64,000 nucleotides of DNA from Sorangium cellulosum So0157-2 (GTDB taxonomy: Bacteria; Myxococcota_A; Polyangia; Polyangiales; Polyangiaceae), in the NCBI RefSeq assembly GCF_000418325.1, contig NC_021658.1:9872001-9936000 (forward strand), written 5' to 3'. Positions within the stretch are counted from its first letter, which is position 1; each line of letters opens with the position of its first letter. The notes beneath the pieces were generated by a model that saw only the letters and a program-made list of their open reading frames with translations, had not been told where the DNA came from and did no database searches. This document shows, in pieces, positions 26,856-35,196 of this stretch. A program made the translations under genes and the position numbers.

Positions 26856-27934
26856 GCCGGCGCCCCCTCGGAGCGGCCCGCGCGCTCGCCGCTCCTCCCC
26901 GCGGCGGCGACGAGGACGATGGCGAGCGCCTCGAGCACGTCCATCGCCTCCTTCGGCACGCGCGCGTTGATGGCGAGGCCGGCCTGCTCGAGGGTGCCGA
27001 ACAGCACGGCCGCGAGCACGAGCCCGAGCGGCGTCCCGCGGCCGAGCAGCGCGACCGGGATCCCGGAGAAGCCCGCGCCCGCGCCGAGGCCGAGCTCGTA
27101 GTACCCCTTGTACCCGAGCGTGGTCGCGGTCATGGCGGCCCCGGCCACGGCGCCGGAGGCGAGCAGCGCCGCGAGGCGCCGGCGCGGCACGTCGATGCCC
27201 TCCGCGCGCGCGGCCTCGGCCGACTGCCCGACGAAGCGCATCTCGCGGCCCGCGCGGGTCCGCGAGAGCGCGCGGTGCGCCGCGAACGCGAGCGCCACGG
27301 CGAGGGGGAAGGCGACGCTCGCGGCGCTGCCGCGCAGCGCGGGGACGAGCCGGTCGAGCCGCGGCAGCGTGGCCGCGGGGATGGCGTCGGCGGTGCGCAT
27401 CGCGGCCCTGCCGAGGATCGACGCGAGCAGCCACGGCGCGAGCGCGTCGGCGACGCGGTTCATCATGATCCCGCTGATGATCTCGTGGGCGCCGAGGCGC
27501 GCGCGCAGGAGCGCGGGGACGAGCGCGACGGCGGCGCCCGCGGCCATGGCGCACGCGATCGACGCCGGGACGGCGACGGCCCACGGCGTGCCCGGAGGGA
27601 GCCGGGCCGCGACGACGGCGCCCGCGAGGCTCGCCATCGCGAGCTGCCCCTCGGCGCCGATGTTGAAGAGGCCCGCGCGGAGCGCGATGGAAAAGGCGAG
27701 CCCGGTGAAGAGGAGCGGCGTCGCCTTGAAGAGCACCTGACCGACGCCGTACGGGGTGCCCCACGTGCCCTCGAAGGCGCGGCGAAGGATCGGCGCCGGC
27801 GCCTCGCCGAAGCTGAACGAGATGAGGTTCAGGGCGAGGAGGATGCCGCCGAGCACGAGCGCCGCCGGGAGGGCGGCCCCGCGGAGCTCGCGCAGCCCGC
27901 CCCGGAGGCGCGCGGCCCCGCGGGCGGGGCTCAC
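26852..27934 (-). CDS. ABC transporter permease 1 (YufP/NupP-like)
   Basis: 360 residues from a GTG at 27934 that overlaps the ATPase stop (GTGA). About eight to ten hydrophobic segments; the family signature PLLFTGLAFSIALRAGLFNIGAEGQLAMASLAGA near residues 75-105 and LGAHEIISGIMMNRVAD are typical of permeases of BMP-dependent importers for nucleosides or simple sugars. LGYKGYYELGLGAGAGFSGIPVALLGR matches the later EAA-like region. It forms the membrane pore together with permease 2 in the same operon. Confidence 0.92.
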   Translation of the reverse strand: MSPARGAARLRGGLRELRGAALPAALVLGGILLALNLISFSFGEAPAPILRRAFEGTWGTPYGVGQVLFKATPLLFTGLAFSIALRAGLFNIGAEGQLAMASLAGAVVAARLPPGTPWAVAVPASIACAMAAGAAVALVPALLRARLGAHEIISGIMMNRVADALAPWLLASILGRAAMRTADAIPAATLPRLDRLVPALRGSAASVAFPLAVALAFAAHRALSRTRAGREMRFVGQSAEAARAEGIDVPRRRLAALLASGAVAGAAMTATTLGYKGYYELGLGAGAGFSGIPVALLGRGTPLGLVLAAVLFGTLEQAGLAINARVPKEAMDVLEALAIVLVAAAGRSGERAGRSEGAPA

Positions 27935-29547
27935 GCCGCCTCCAGGCCGAGCATCGCGCGCCCGATCTCTTCGTCGGAGCACGACGGCGGGAGGGTCGCG
28001 ACGATCCTGCCCTTCCGCATCACGAGGAGCCGGTGGCAGAGCCGCCGGAGCTCGCCGAGGTCCGCGCTGATCACGAGGACCGCGAGCCCCGCCGCGGCGG
28101 CCTCGGCGATGGCCGCGTGGATCACCGCGGCGGCGCCGACGTCGACCCCCCGGGTCGGCTGGGCGAGGACCGCGGCCGCGCGGCGCGGCGACCGGGTCGG
28201 CCCGCCCGGGCCGGGCGCCGCCGGGGCGACGCGATCGAGCGCGCGCGCGACCACGATCTTCTGCTGGTTGCCGCCGGAGAGCTCGCCCGCGAGGCGCGAC
28301 GGATCGGGCGGCTCGACGCGGAAGCGGGCGACGCGGCGCGCGACCAGGGCCGCCTCGGCGTCGCGGCCGCGGGCGCCGCGCGGGAGCTCGCCGAGGTCGC
28401 CGAGGACGAGGTTGTCGCCGACCGAGGCGCCGAGGAGCACGCCCTCGGCGTGGCGATCCTCGTGCACCACGCCGAGGCACGCGCGGCGCGCGCGGATGTC
28501 CCACGAGGAGAGGTCGACGCCGCCGACGGCGACGCGGCCGGCCGCGCGCGGCTCCATCCCGGCGACGGCGCGCACGAGCTCGCGCTGGCCGTTGCCCTCG
28601 ACGCCAGCGACGCCGGCGATCTCCCCCGCGCGCACCGTGAGGGTCACGCCGTCGAGCAGGCGCCGTCCGCCGGCGCCGGTCACGGTCAGCCCGGCGATCT
28701 CGAGCGCCGCCGGCGCGCCCTCGCCGAGCGGCGGCCGCTCGACCCGCGGCGGGGGCTCGCCGCCCATGATCGCGCGGGTGAGCTCTCCTTCGGCGCCGCT
28801 CTCCCCTGCCTCGGCGGACCGGCCCGCCGCGGGCCGCGACAGCGCGACCTGCCCGCGGCGCATCACGGTGACGTGGTCCGCGAACCGGATCACCTCGTCG
28901 AGCCGGTGGGTCACGACCGCGACCGTGCGGCCCTCGCGCGCGAGGCGCCGGAGGGTCGCGTACAGCCCGTCGGCCTCGATCGGGGAGAGCACGGCCGTGG
29001 GCTCGTCGAGCAGGATCGCCCGGGCGCCGCGGTAGAGGACCCGCAGGATCTCGAGCTTCTGCCGCTCGCCCACGGTGAGCGCGGAGGTCGCCGCGTCGAG
29101 CGGGATCGAGAGCCCGGCGGCCTCCATGAGGGCGCGCGCGCGGGCGCGGGCGGCGGCGAGGTCGAGCCGACCGCCGCCGCGCGTGGGCTCGCAGCCGAGC
29201 ACGACGTTCTCGATGGCCAGGAAGCTCCCGACGAGCATGAAGTGCTGGTGGACCATCCCCACGCCGCGGCGGGCGGCCTCGGCCGGCGTCGCCGGCCGGA
29301 GGGGGGCGCCGTCGACGCGGACGGCGCCGGCGTCGGGCGCGAGCACGCCGGCCGCGAGCTTGAGGAGCGTGGACTTGCCGGCGCCGTTCTCGCCGACGAT
29401 GGCGTGGATCGCGCCGGGGTCGAGCCGGAGCGAGGCGCTGCGCACGGCGACGTGCGCGCCGTAGCGGAGGATCACGCCGTCGAGCTCGATCACCGCGCCG
29501 CCGGGGAGGGGCGGCGCGGGCACACCCGAGGCCGGCGGCTCCGTCAC
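27931..29547 (-). CDS. ABC importer ATPase with two nucleotide-binding domains
   Basis: 538 residues from the GTG at 29547; a GTG at 29493 is an alternative. Domain 1 has Walker A VGENGAGKST, signature LTVGERQKLEIL and Walker B AILLDEPTAVLSP. Domain 2 has the naturally degenerate Walker A GVEGNGQRELV, the signature LSGGNQQKIVVARAL and AVLAQPTRGVDVGA. This fused layout is that of ATPases of sugar and BMP-type nucleoside importers. Between the second signature and Walker B lies an extra Pro/Gly/Arg-rich stretch of about 20 residues (VAPAAPGPGGPTRSPRRA). It is the first gene of an operon with two permeases; no substrate-binding lipoprotein is present upstream. Confidence 0.92.
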   Translation of the reverse strand: MTEPPASGVPAPPLPGGAVIELDGVILRYGAHVAVRSASLRLDPGAIHAIVGENGAGKSTLLKLAAGVLAPDAGAVRVDGAPLRPATPAEAARRGVGMVHQHFMLVGSFLAIENVVLGCEPTRGGGRLDLAAARARARALMEAAGLSIPLDAATSALTVGERQKLEILRVLYRGARAILLDEPTAVLSPIEADGLYATLRRLAREGRTVAVVTHRLDEVIRFADHVTVMRRGQVALSRPAAGRSAEAGESGAEGELTRAIMGGEPPPRVERPPLGEGAPAALEIAGLTVTGAGGRRLLDGVTLTVRAGEIAGVAGVEGNGQRELVRAVAGMEPRAAGRVAVGGVDLSSWDIRARRACLGVVHEDRHAEGVLLGASVGDNLVLGDLGELPRGARGRDAEAALVARRVARFRVEPPDPSRLAGELSGGNQQKIVVARALDRVAPAAPGPGGPTRSPRRAAAVLAQPTRGVDVGAAAVIHAAIAEAAAAGLAVLVISADLGELRRLCHRLLVMRKGRIVATLPPSCSDEEIGRAMLGLEAA

Positions 29548-29946
29548 GGCGCGGGGCTCCGGGGCGAGGGCGGCGGGGCGGAGGCGAGGGCGGGGTGAGC
29601 TACACGGGGACGCACGGCCACGCCGGCGATCAAGGGCCCGCGCCGACGTGGCACCAGTCGCGCCGGCGCTGCTTGGAGGTCCGGACTCGCCCGAAGAGCG
29701 ACGCCGCAGACGGCGCATCGTCCCCCTCGCGCCCCGCGAAGGCGCCTGCTCCTCGCGCGCCCGTACTGGCTCCGCCCGCCAGGGATCCGGAGAGAGTTCA
29801 ACGCAAAGGCGCAAAGGCGCAAAAAGACAAATTTTTATGCATTTTTGCGTCTTTGCGCTCTTGGCGCCTTTGCGTTCCAATTTCTCTTCGCTCGCGAGGC
29901 AAATCCCTGGCGGGGTTTCCGATCCGCGGTACTAGCGTGCGCGCCC
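29548..29946. other. Divergent intergenic region carrying a palindromic repeat
   Basis: 399 bp between the ABC ATPase (-) and the spermidine-synthase-like gene (+). The left part is GC-rich with no recognised gene. The right part contains the inverted repeat described separately, with much lower GC than its surroundings. Confidence 0.6.
29800..29876. repeat. Palindromic GCAAAGGCGC-type repeat
   Basis: A 77-bp element. Perfect outer arms AACGCAAAGGCGC (29800-29812) and GCGCCTTTGCGTT (29864-29876); inner imperfect arms GCGCAAAAAGAC (29817-29828) and GTCTTTGCGC (29849-29858); an AT-rich centre with ATGCAT. It can fold into a long cruciform. Similar CAAAGGCGCAAAG sequences are known as dispersed repeats in several bacterial genomes (recalled, not searched). 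GC is clearly below the window mean. Confidence 0.75.
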
Positions 29947-32412
29947 GTGCGCTCCCGCTTCCCGCTCGTGGCTGCCCTGTTCTTCGTCTCCGGCGCGACC
30001 GGCCTCCTCTACGAGGTCGCCTTCTCCAAGCTGCTCGCCTACGTCTTCGGCGCCACCGCCTACGCCGTGAGCACGGTCCTCGCCGCCTTCATGGGCGGCC
30101 TGGCCCTCGGCGCGCACCTCGGCGGCCGCCACGCCGCGGCCGCCCGCCGCCCGCTCGTCGTCTACGGCGTGCTCGAGGCGATCGTCGGCGCCATCTGCGC
30201 CGTCTCGCCGTTCCTGTTCGAGGCGCTGACCTCGGCCTACGTCGCCGTCGCCCGCGCCGCGCCGGACTCGCTCGCGCTGCTCACCGTGGCGCGCGCCGCG
30301 CTGACCGCCCTCGTCGTCGTCGTCCCCACGGTCGCGATGGGCGCCACGCTCCCGGTGCTCTCGCGCATCCTCCGCGCCGGCGCCGCGCCGGACGGCGCGC
30401 CCCCGGCCGAGCACGACGCCGCGCGCCGCCTCGCCTCGCTCTACGCCATCAACACGGCCGGCGGCGCGGCGGGCGCGCTCTCCGGCGCCTACGTGGTCCT
30501 CCCGCTCCTCGGGATCCGCGGGGCGCTCTGGTCCGCGGCGATCGCCAACCTCACCCTCGGCGCCGTCGCGATCTCCGCCGGGCTCCGCGGCCCGGCGCTC
30601 GCCCCGCCCGCCGCCGCGCTCGACGCCCGCTCGTCGTCTACGGCGCCCTCCCCCGAGGCGCCCTCCCCCGAGGCGCCCTCGTCGCGCGCCCCCCTCCCGC
30701 CCGCCGGCGGCCGCGCCGAGGCGTCGTTCCTCCTGCCGCTCGCGTTCGCCTCGGGCTTCCTGGTCTTCGCCGCCGAGGTGGTCGAGACGCACCTGCTCGC
30801 GCTGCTCATCGGCAACAGCGCCTACGCCTTCGGGCTGATGCTCGCCGTCTTCCTCGTCTGCCTCGCGGTCGGCGCCGCGCGCTCGCCGGCCCTCGCGCGG
30901 CGCCACGGCGAGGGCGCGCTCTGGCGCGGGCTCGTCGCCACGGCCCTCTCGCTGGCCGCCACCACCCCGCTCTGGGACCAGCTCCCGCGGCTCTTCGCCT
31001 TCGCGGGCAAGCACGTCGACGGCTGGGCCGGCCGCGAGGCGTGCCGCGCGCTCGCCGCGCTCGCGATCCTCGCGCTGCCCACGCTGTGCATGGGCACCAC
31101 CTTCCCGCTGCTCCTCGCGCGCGCCGCCGCGCACGCCGACGTCGCCGCGCGCGTCGGCAGGCTGACCTCCGCGAACACCCTGGGCACGATCGCCGGCTCC
31201 ATCATCACCGGCTACCTGATCCTCCCCGCGCTCGGCTCGGAGCGCGCCCTCTTCGCGATCGCGCTCGCCTTCGCCCTCACGGCGGTCCTCGCCGCCACGC
31301 GCGCCCGCGCGGAGCTCCCCCGCGCCCTGGCGGCGGCGCGGCTACACGCTGCGGTTCTTCTCCGGGCCCCCGCCGCCGCGGCCGTCCTCGCCGCGCTCGC
31401 GCCGCGCTGGGACATGGCCCGCCTCACGAGCGGCGCGAACGTCTACTTCGCCATGGGGCCGCGGCCCGAGCGCATCGACTTCGTGCGCGAGGACGTGCAC
31501 GGCGGCGTCACCACCGTCGCGCGCCGCGCCGGCGTCACGACCATGTACACGAACGGCAAGTTCCAGGGCGACGACGGCCCCGAGATGACGGCGCAGCGGC
31601 GGTTCGCGCACTTCCCCTCGCTCTTCGTCCGCCGCCCGCGCGCGGCGCTCGTCATCGGCCTCGGCACCGGCACGACGACCGGCACCATCGCGGCCTACCC
31701 CTTCGAGCGCATCGACGTCGCCGAGATCTCGCCCGCGATCGTCGAGGCCTCCCGCCGCTTCTTCGCGGGACCGAGCCTCCGCGCCCTCGACGACCCCCGC
31801 GTCCGCCTCTCGCTCAACGACGGCAGGAACGAGCTGCTCGTCGCCGCCGAGGGCCGCTACGACCTCATCGCGATCGAGCTCACCAGCGTCTGGTTCGCGG
31901 GCGCCGCGAGCCTCTACAGCCGCGAGTTCTACGAGCTCGCCAGGTCCCGGCTCGCCGAGGGCGGCGTCCTCCAGCAGTGGGTGCAGCTCCACCACATCCG
32001 GCGGCGCGAGCTCGCCGTCGTGATCCGGACCATGCGCAGCGCCTTCCCGCACGTGGCGCTGTTCGTGGGCGGCGCGCAGGGCATCCTGGTCGCGAGCGCC
32101 GCGCCGCTCATCGCCTCGGAGGCGCGCCTCGCGGCGCTCGACGCGCGCCCGGCGCTCCAGGCGACGCTCGCCGGCGCGCGGCTCGCGGACCTCCTCGACG
32201 ATCTCGTGACGTCCGGCGACGACCTCGATCGCCTCGTCGCCGACGCGGCCGAGGACGGCGGGCCGATCCTGTCCACGGACGACAACCTCTACCTCGAGTA
32301 CGCCACGCCGAAGGGCAACGTGCTCCCCTACGGCGCGTCGCTGGACGCGGCGCTCGCGCTCCTCTCGCGGTACCGCACGCCGGCGCCCCGCGCGCGCCAC
32401 CTCGGGCCCTGA
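29947..32412 (+). CDS. Spermidine synthase-like protein fused to membrane domain
   Basis: 821 residues from a GTG at 29947; earlier in-frame codons fall in the palindromic repeat. The N-terminal ~480 residues hold about 10-12 hydrophobic helices (FVSGATGLLYEVAFSKLLAY, VVPTVAMGATLPVL, LPTLCMGTTFPLLLA), as in the membrane part of fused MFS/spermidine synthase proteins. The C-terminal part has a SAM-type Rossmann core, ALVIGLGTGTTTGTIAAY, then DVAEISPAIVEASRRFF and YDLIAIELTSVWFAGAASLYS. The position where aminopropyltransferases carry the catalytic Asp reads Glu-Leu here, so classic spermidine synthesis is doubtful. Reaction unknown. Confidence 0.85.
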   Translation: MRSRFPLVAALFFVSGATGLLYEVAFSKLLAYVFGATAYAVSTVLAAFMGGLALGAHLGGRHAAAARRPLVVYGVLEAIVGAICAVSPFLFEALTSAYVAVARAAPDSLALLTVARAALTALVVVVPTVAMGATLPVLSRILRAGAAPDGAPPAEHDAARRLASLYAINTAGGAAGALSGAYVVLPLLGIRGALWSAAIANLTLGAVAISAGLRGPALAPPAAALDARSSSTAPSPEAPSPEAPSSRAPLPPAGGRAEASFLLPLAFASGFLVFAAEVVETHLLALLIGNSAYAFGLMLAVFLVCLAVGAARSPALARRHGEGALWRGLVATALSLAATTPLWDQLPRLFAFAGKHVDGWAGREACRALAALAILALPTLCMGTTFPLLLARAAAHADVAARVGRLTSANTLGTIAGSIITGYLILPALGSERALFAIALAFALTAVLAATRARAELPRALAAARLHAAVLLRAPAAAAVLAALAPRWDMARLTSGANVYFAMGPRPERIDFVREDVHGGVTTVARRAGVTTMYTNGKFQGDDGPEMTAQRRFAHFPSLFVRRPRAALVIGLGTGTTTGTIAAYPFERIDVAEISPAIVEASRRFFAGPSLRALDDPRVRLSLNDGRNELLVAAEGRYDLIAIELTSVWFAGAASLYSREFYELARSRLAEGGVLQQWVQLHHIRRRELAVVIRTMRSAFPHVALFVGGAQGILVASAAPLIASEARLAALDARPALQATLAGARLADLLDDLVTSGDDLDRLVADAAEDGGPILSTDDNLYLEYATPKGNVLPYGASLDAALALLSRYRTPAPRARHLGP

Positions 32413-32418
32413 CGGCGC

Positions 32419-33177
32419 TCAGGGCTTGAGCGGCTCGCCCTCAGGCCCCGACGCCTCGACCGGCGGCTTGACCGGCACCGGCTTGATCTCGTCGCCGGTC
32501 GCCACGAACGCCTTGCGGGGCGGGGGCGCCTTGGGCTGCGCGGCCTGCTCCGCGCGCAGCTTGCGCTCCTCGAGGCTCAGCACCTCCAGCGCGAGGCCGC
32601 CCGCGTACGGGTCCTGCCCCTGGAACGGGCGCCCGTCCACCTCGGCCACGTGGAACTCGACCCGGCGGTTCTCGCTGCGCCCCGCCGCGATCTCGTTCGG
32701 CCCGAGCGGGCGCGACTCGCCGAAGCCCACCGCGATCAGCCGGATGTTCTCGACCCCGTGGTCGACCAGCCAGTCGGCGACCGCGAGCGCGCGCTTCGCG
32801 CTGAGCTCCTGGTTGCGCTCCTCGCTCGACTGCGCGTCGGTGTGCCCCTCGATCCGCAGCCGCGTCACCTCGGGGTGCTCCTTGAGGAACTGGAGCAGCG
32901 TCTCCAGCGTCTTCTCGCTGCCCGGCCGGATGGCCGCCCTGCTCGTCTCGAAGACGATCTTCCCCTGGATGTAGACCTGGCTCTCCCCGCCCTGCTCCGA
33001 CCAGGCCTTCTCCGGGTACCAGCGCGGGAGCGGGCGCTGCTCGTCGGCGCGCGGCAGGTCCCGCGGCGGCAGCCGGTTGTCCCCGCACCCCTGCCCGGCG
33101 TGCGCGGCGGCCGCGAGCGCCGCCGCGACCGCGAACGGCAGGGCGGTGCGGCCTGCCTGCTTCCTCTTCGCGTCCAT
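32419..33177 (-). CDS. OmpA-family peptidoglycan-associated lipoprotein
   Basis: 252 residues from the ATG at 33177. Basic N-terminus, hydrophobic Ala-rich core and a GQGC lipobox near residue 31. The OmpA C-like domain follows: IVFETSRAAIRPGSEKTLETLL, then LRIEGHTDAQSSEERNQELSAKRALAVADWL and IAVGFGESRPL, with the conserved Asp and Arg that hold the peptidoglycan meso-diaminopimelate. The C-terminal 60 residues are Pro/Lys-rich. It probably tethers an envelope membrane to the cell wall. It lies 6 bp from the convergent spermidine-synthase-like gene and is divergent from larE. Confidence 0.93.
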   Translation of the reverse strand: MDAKRKQAGRTALPFAVAAALAAAAHAGQGCGDNRLPPRDLPRADEQRPLPRWYPEKAWSEQGGESQVYIQGKIVFETSRAAIRPGSEKTLETLLQFLKEHPEVTRLRIEGHTDAQSSEERNQELSAKRALAVADWLVDHGVENIRLIAVGFGESRPLGPNEIAAGRSENRRVEFHVAEVDGRPFQGQDPYAGGLALEVLSLEERKLRAEQAAQPKAPPPRKAFVATGDEIKPVPVKPPVEASGPEGEPLKP

Positions 33178-33304
33178 CTCGCCCTGTAGCCTGTCAGAAC
33201 CGGCGCTCGAACCGCAAGTAACCTGGCGTCGGCGGCCTCGGGTCCCCCCGCGGGCGCCGGGCGGACCGGCGTCCGAGACGGCGTGTGGTAAAGGGAGGAT
33301 CGCC

Positions 33305-34165
33305 ATGTCCGCGCCGTCGCTCACGCCCGAGGGCTCCCCCATCGACACGAAGCTCGCCAGGCTGCGCGTCCGGATCCGGGAGCTCGGCTCCGTCCTCGTC
33401 TGCTACTCCGGCGGGGTCGACAGCGCCTTCGTCCTCGCGGTCGCCCACCAGGAGCTCGGCCCGAAGGCCGTCGGCATGACCGCGGTCTCGCCGAGCCTCG
33501 CGCCCGCCGAGAAGGAAGAGGCCGCGGCGATCGCCCGCCTCATCGGCGCCGACCACCGGCTCGTCGAGTCGTCCGAGATCGACGACCCGCGCTACGTGGC
33601 GAACAACCCCGACCGCTGCTTCCACTGCAAGAGCGAGCTCTACCGGATCGCCGCGCGCAAGCGCGCCGAGTGGGGGCTCGCGGCGATCCTGAACGGCACC
33701 AACACGGACGACCTCGGCGACTACCGCCCCGGGCTGGAGGCGGCGCGCGAGGCCGGCGTGGTGAGCCCCCTCGTCGAGCTCGGCTTCAGCAAGGCCGACG
33801 TGCGCGCCGGCGCGGCGCGCGTGGGCCTGCCCATCTGGGACAAGCCGGCCGCCGCCTGCCTCTCCAGCCGCATCCCGTACGGGACCAGCGTCACGCGCGA
33901 GCGGCTCGCGCAGATCGGCGGCTTCGAGGCCGCGCTGCGCGGCCTCGGGTTCCGCCAGGTCCGCGTCCGCTACCACGACGACCTCGCGCGCATCGAGCTC
34001 GACGCCGGCGAGCTCGCGCGCGCCGCCGAGCCGGCCGTGCGCGCCGAGGTCGTGGCCGCCGGCAAGCGGCACGGCTTCCGGTACGTGACGCTCGATCTCG
34101 GCGGGTACCGGACCGGCAGCCACAACGAGGTCCTCGTCGGCCGCGCCCTCAAGATCGTGAGCTGA
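33305..34165 (+). CDS. larE: ATP-dependent sacrificial sulfur transferase LarE
   Basis: 286 residues from the ATG at 33305, with GGAGG some 10 bases upstream. The PP-loop motif VCYSGGVDSAFVLAVA near residue 32 marks the ATP pyrophosphatase fold; DRCFHCKSELY and NGTNTDDLGDYRPGL are family signatures, and WDKPAAACLSSR contains Cys185, equivalent to the sacrificial sulfur donor Cys176 of Lactiplantibacillus LarE. LarE inserts sulfur into the pyridinium precursor of the nickel-pincer cofactor of lactate racemase and relatives. LarB, LarC and LarA are not in the window, so its partner enzyme must be elsewhere if the role is conserved. Confidence 0.93.
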   Translation: MSAPSLTPEGSPIDTKLARLRVRIRELGSVLVCYSGGVDSAFVLAVAHQELGPKAVGMTAVSPSLAPAEKEEAAAIARLIGADHRLVESSEIDDPRYVANNPDRCFHCKSELYRIAARKRAEWGLAAILNGTNTDDLGDYRPGLEAAREAGVVSPLVELGFSKADVRAGAARVGLPIWDKPAAACLSSRIPYGTSVTRERLAQIGGFEAALRGLGFRQVRVRYHDDLARIELDAGELARAAEPAVRAEVVAAGKRHGFRYVTLDLGGYRTGSHNEVLVGRALKIVS

Positions 34166-34166
34166 C

Positions 34167-34210
34167 CCCGGCGGAGGCGCGGAGCGCACGGCTCGCGGCG
34201 CTCCGCCGGG
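34167..34210 (+). terminator. Hairpin directly after larE
   Basis: CCCGGCGGAG and CTCCGCCGGG, starting just after the stop codon, form a perfect 10-bp stem with a 24-base loop that can pair internally. No T run. Confidence 0.45.
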
Positions 34211-34313
34211 CGCCCGTGGAGGGCGGCCTCCGCGGCCCATGACGGGGCGCCGAGCGGGTGACCGTGGCGTCGCATCCGTTGCGACGCCGTGAGGCTCGCC
34301 GCATACTCGATCC

Positions 34314-34619
34314 ATGAGCGAAGCCACGGCCGAGCCGATCGTCATCTACCGCAGCATCAACCGTGACGGCGCGACGTTCGCGCTCGAGCCGCGGTCGCTC
34401 GATCGACTCCGCGCCACGTTCGGATCGGCGGTGCGCGCTCGCGACCGGATCTTCATCGCGCACGAGACGCGGGCTGACTACGAAGAGGTGCAGGGGAGCA
34501 TCGCGCCGCAGATCGTGGTTCTCCTGACGGGCCTCAGCGAGGATCGCCTGCGACCGCTCGGCGGCGTCGTGTTCCGCGATCCGGTCAGCGAGAAGGATCT
34601 CCCGCGGACGGCGGCATAG
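34314..34619 (+). CDS. Small hypothetical protein
   Basis: 101 residues with high-GC third positions and balanced composition, so probably real. No membrane segment or signal peptide. The predicted fold is alpha/beta (PIVIYRSINRDGATFAL, DRIFIAHETRADYEEVQGS, PQIVVLLTGLSEDRLRPLGGVVF). I recognise no family. Its last 35 bp overlap the end of the convergent nuclease-like gene; the overlap does not contradict either call. Confidence 0.6.
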   Translation: MSEATAEPIVIYRSINRDGATFALEPRSLDRLRATFGSAVRARDRIFIAHETRADYEEVQGSIAPQIVVLLTGLSEDRLRPLGGVVFRDPVSEKDLPRTAA

Positions 34620-35196
34620 GCTCGGCTGCGCTGCCGCTCCCGACGCTGCCCGGACCGCCCTCGACGACCCACAGCTCGTCCGGCCATCGGTCGAGGTAAC
34701 GGTCGAGGGCGCCCCCCCAGCCGTGTGCAACGTTCGTTTCGGGCTCGACATCCACGGCGAAAATGAGCGTGTCCGTGGTCGCGTCTCCGTCCGAGCGCGG
34801 GCGCCGCCCTGGGCTGGTTCGCGCCACCGCGACATAAGCTTCCCTCATCTGGAACAGATCCCGGCGGGGGATGACGAGGAATTTCCAGCTCGCTGGGAGC
34901 CGCACGAGGAGCATGTAGAAGAGCTCTATCGGCTGCTGCGTCCGCAGCTGCTGACGCGACAGGTTGAACGTGGCGCGCACGCGCCTCGCGCCCGAGCTCT
35001 CCGTGTGGCCCTCGACCGGCTCGGCCTTCGCGGTCTTCACCTGAACCCGGCGCGTCGTCTTGTCGCGGTCGTCGATCACGAACGCGTCATCGCCCACATC
35101 GACGACAGGCACCGCGACGTTCCAGCCGCGCAGCAGCAGCTCCGACATCGCGTAGTACTCGCCCGCCCTCCCGAAGTGTGTCCTCTTGCTGACCAT
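34585..35196 (-). CDS. PD-(D/E)XK nuclease-like protein
   Basis: 203 residues. The N-terminal 55 residues have the layout of a PD-(D/E)XK endonuclease core: GRAGEYYAMSELLLRGWNV with an early Glu, VDVGDDAFVID with the metal-binding Asp, and VQVKTAK with the QxK catalytic motif. The middle (ELFYMLLVRLPASWKFLVIPRRDLFQMRE) resembles domains in predicted DNA-cleaving proteins of unknown biology. The start codon is preceded directly by TAA and has no clear Shine-Dalgarno. Upstream lies a perfect 21-bp tandem repeat array. Base composition is a little less GC-rich than the neighbours, a possible sign of transfer. No methyltransferase or toxin partner adjoins it. Confidence 0.65.
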   Translation of the reverse strand: MVSKRTHFGRAGEYYAMSELLLRGWNVAVPVVDVGDDAFVIDDRDKTTRRVQVKTAKAEPVEGHTESSGARRVRATFNLSRQQLRTQQPIELFYMLLVRLPASWKFLVIPRRDLFQMREAYVAVARTSPGRRPRSDGDATTDTLIFAVDVEPETNVAHGWGGALDRYLDRWPDELWVVEGGPGSVGSGSAAEPMPPSAGDPSR

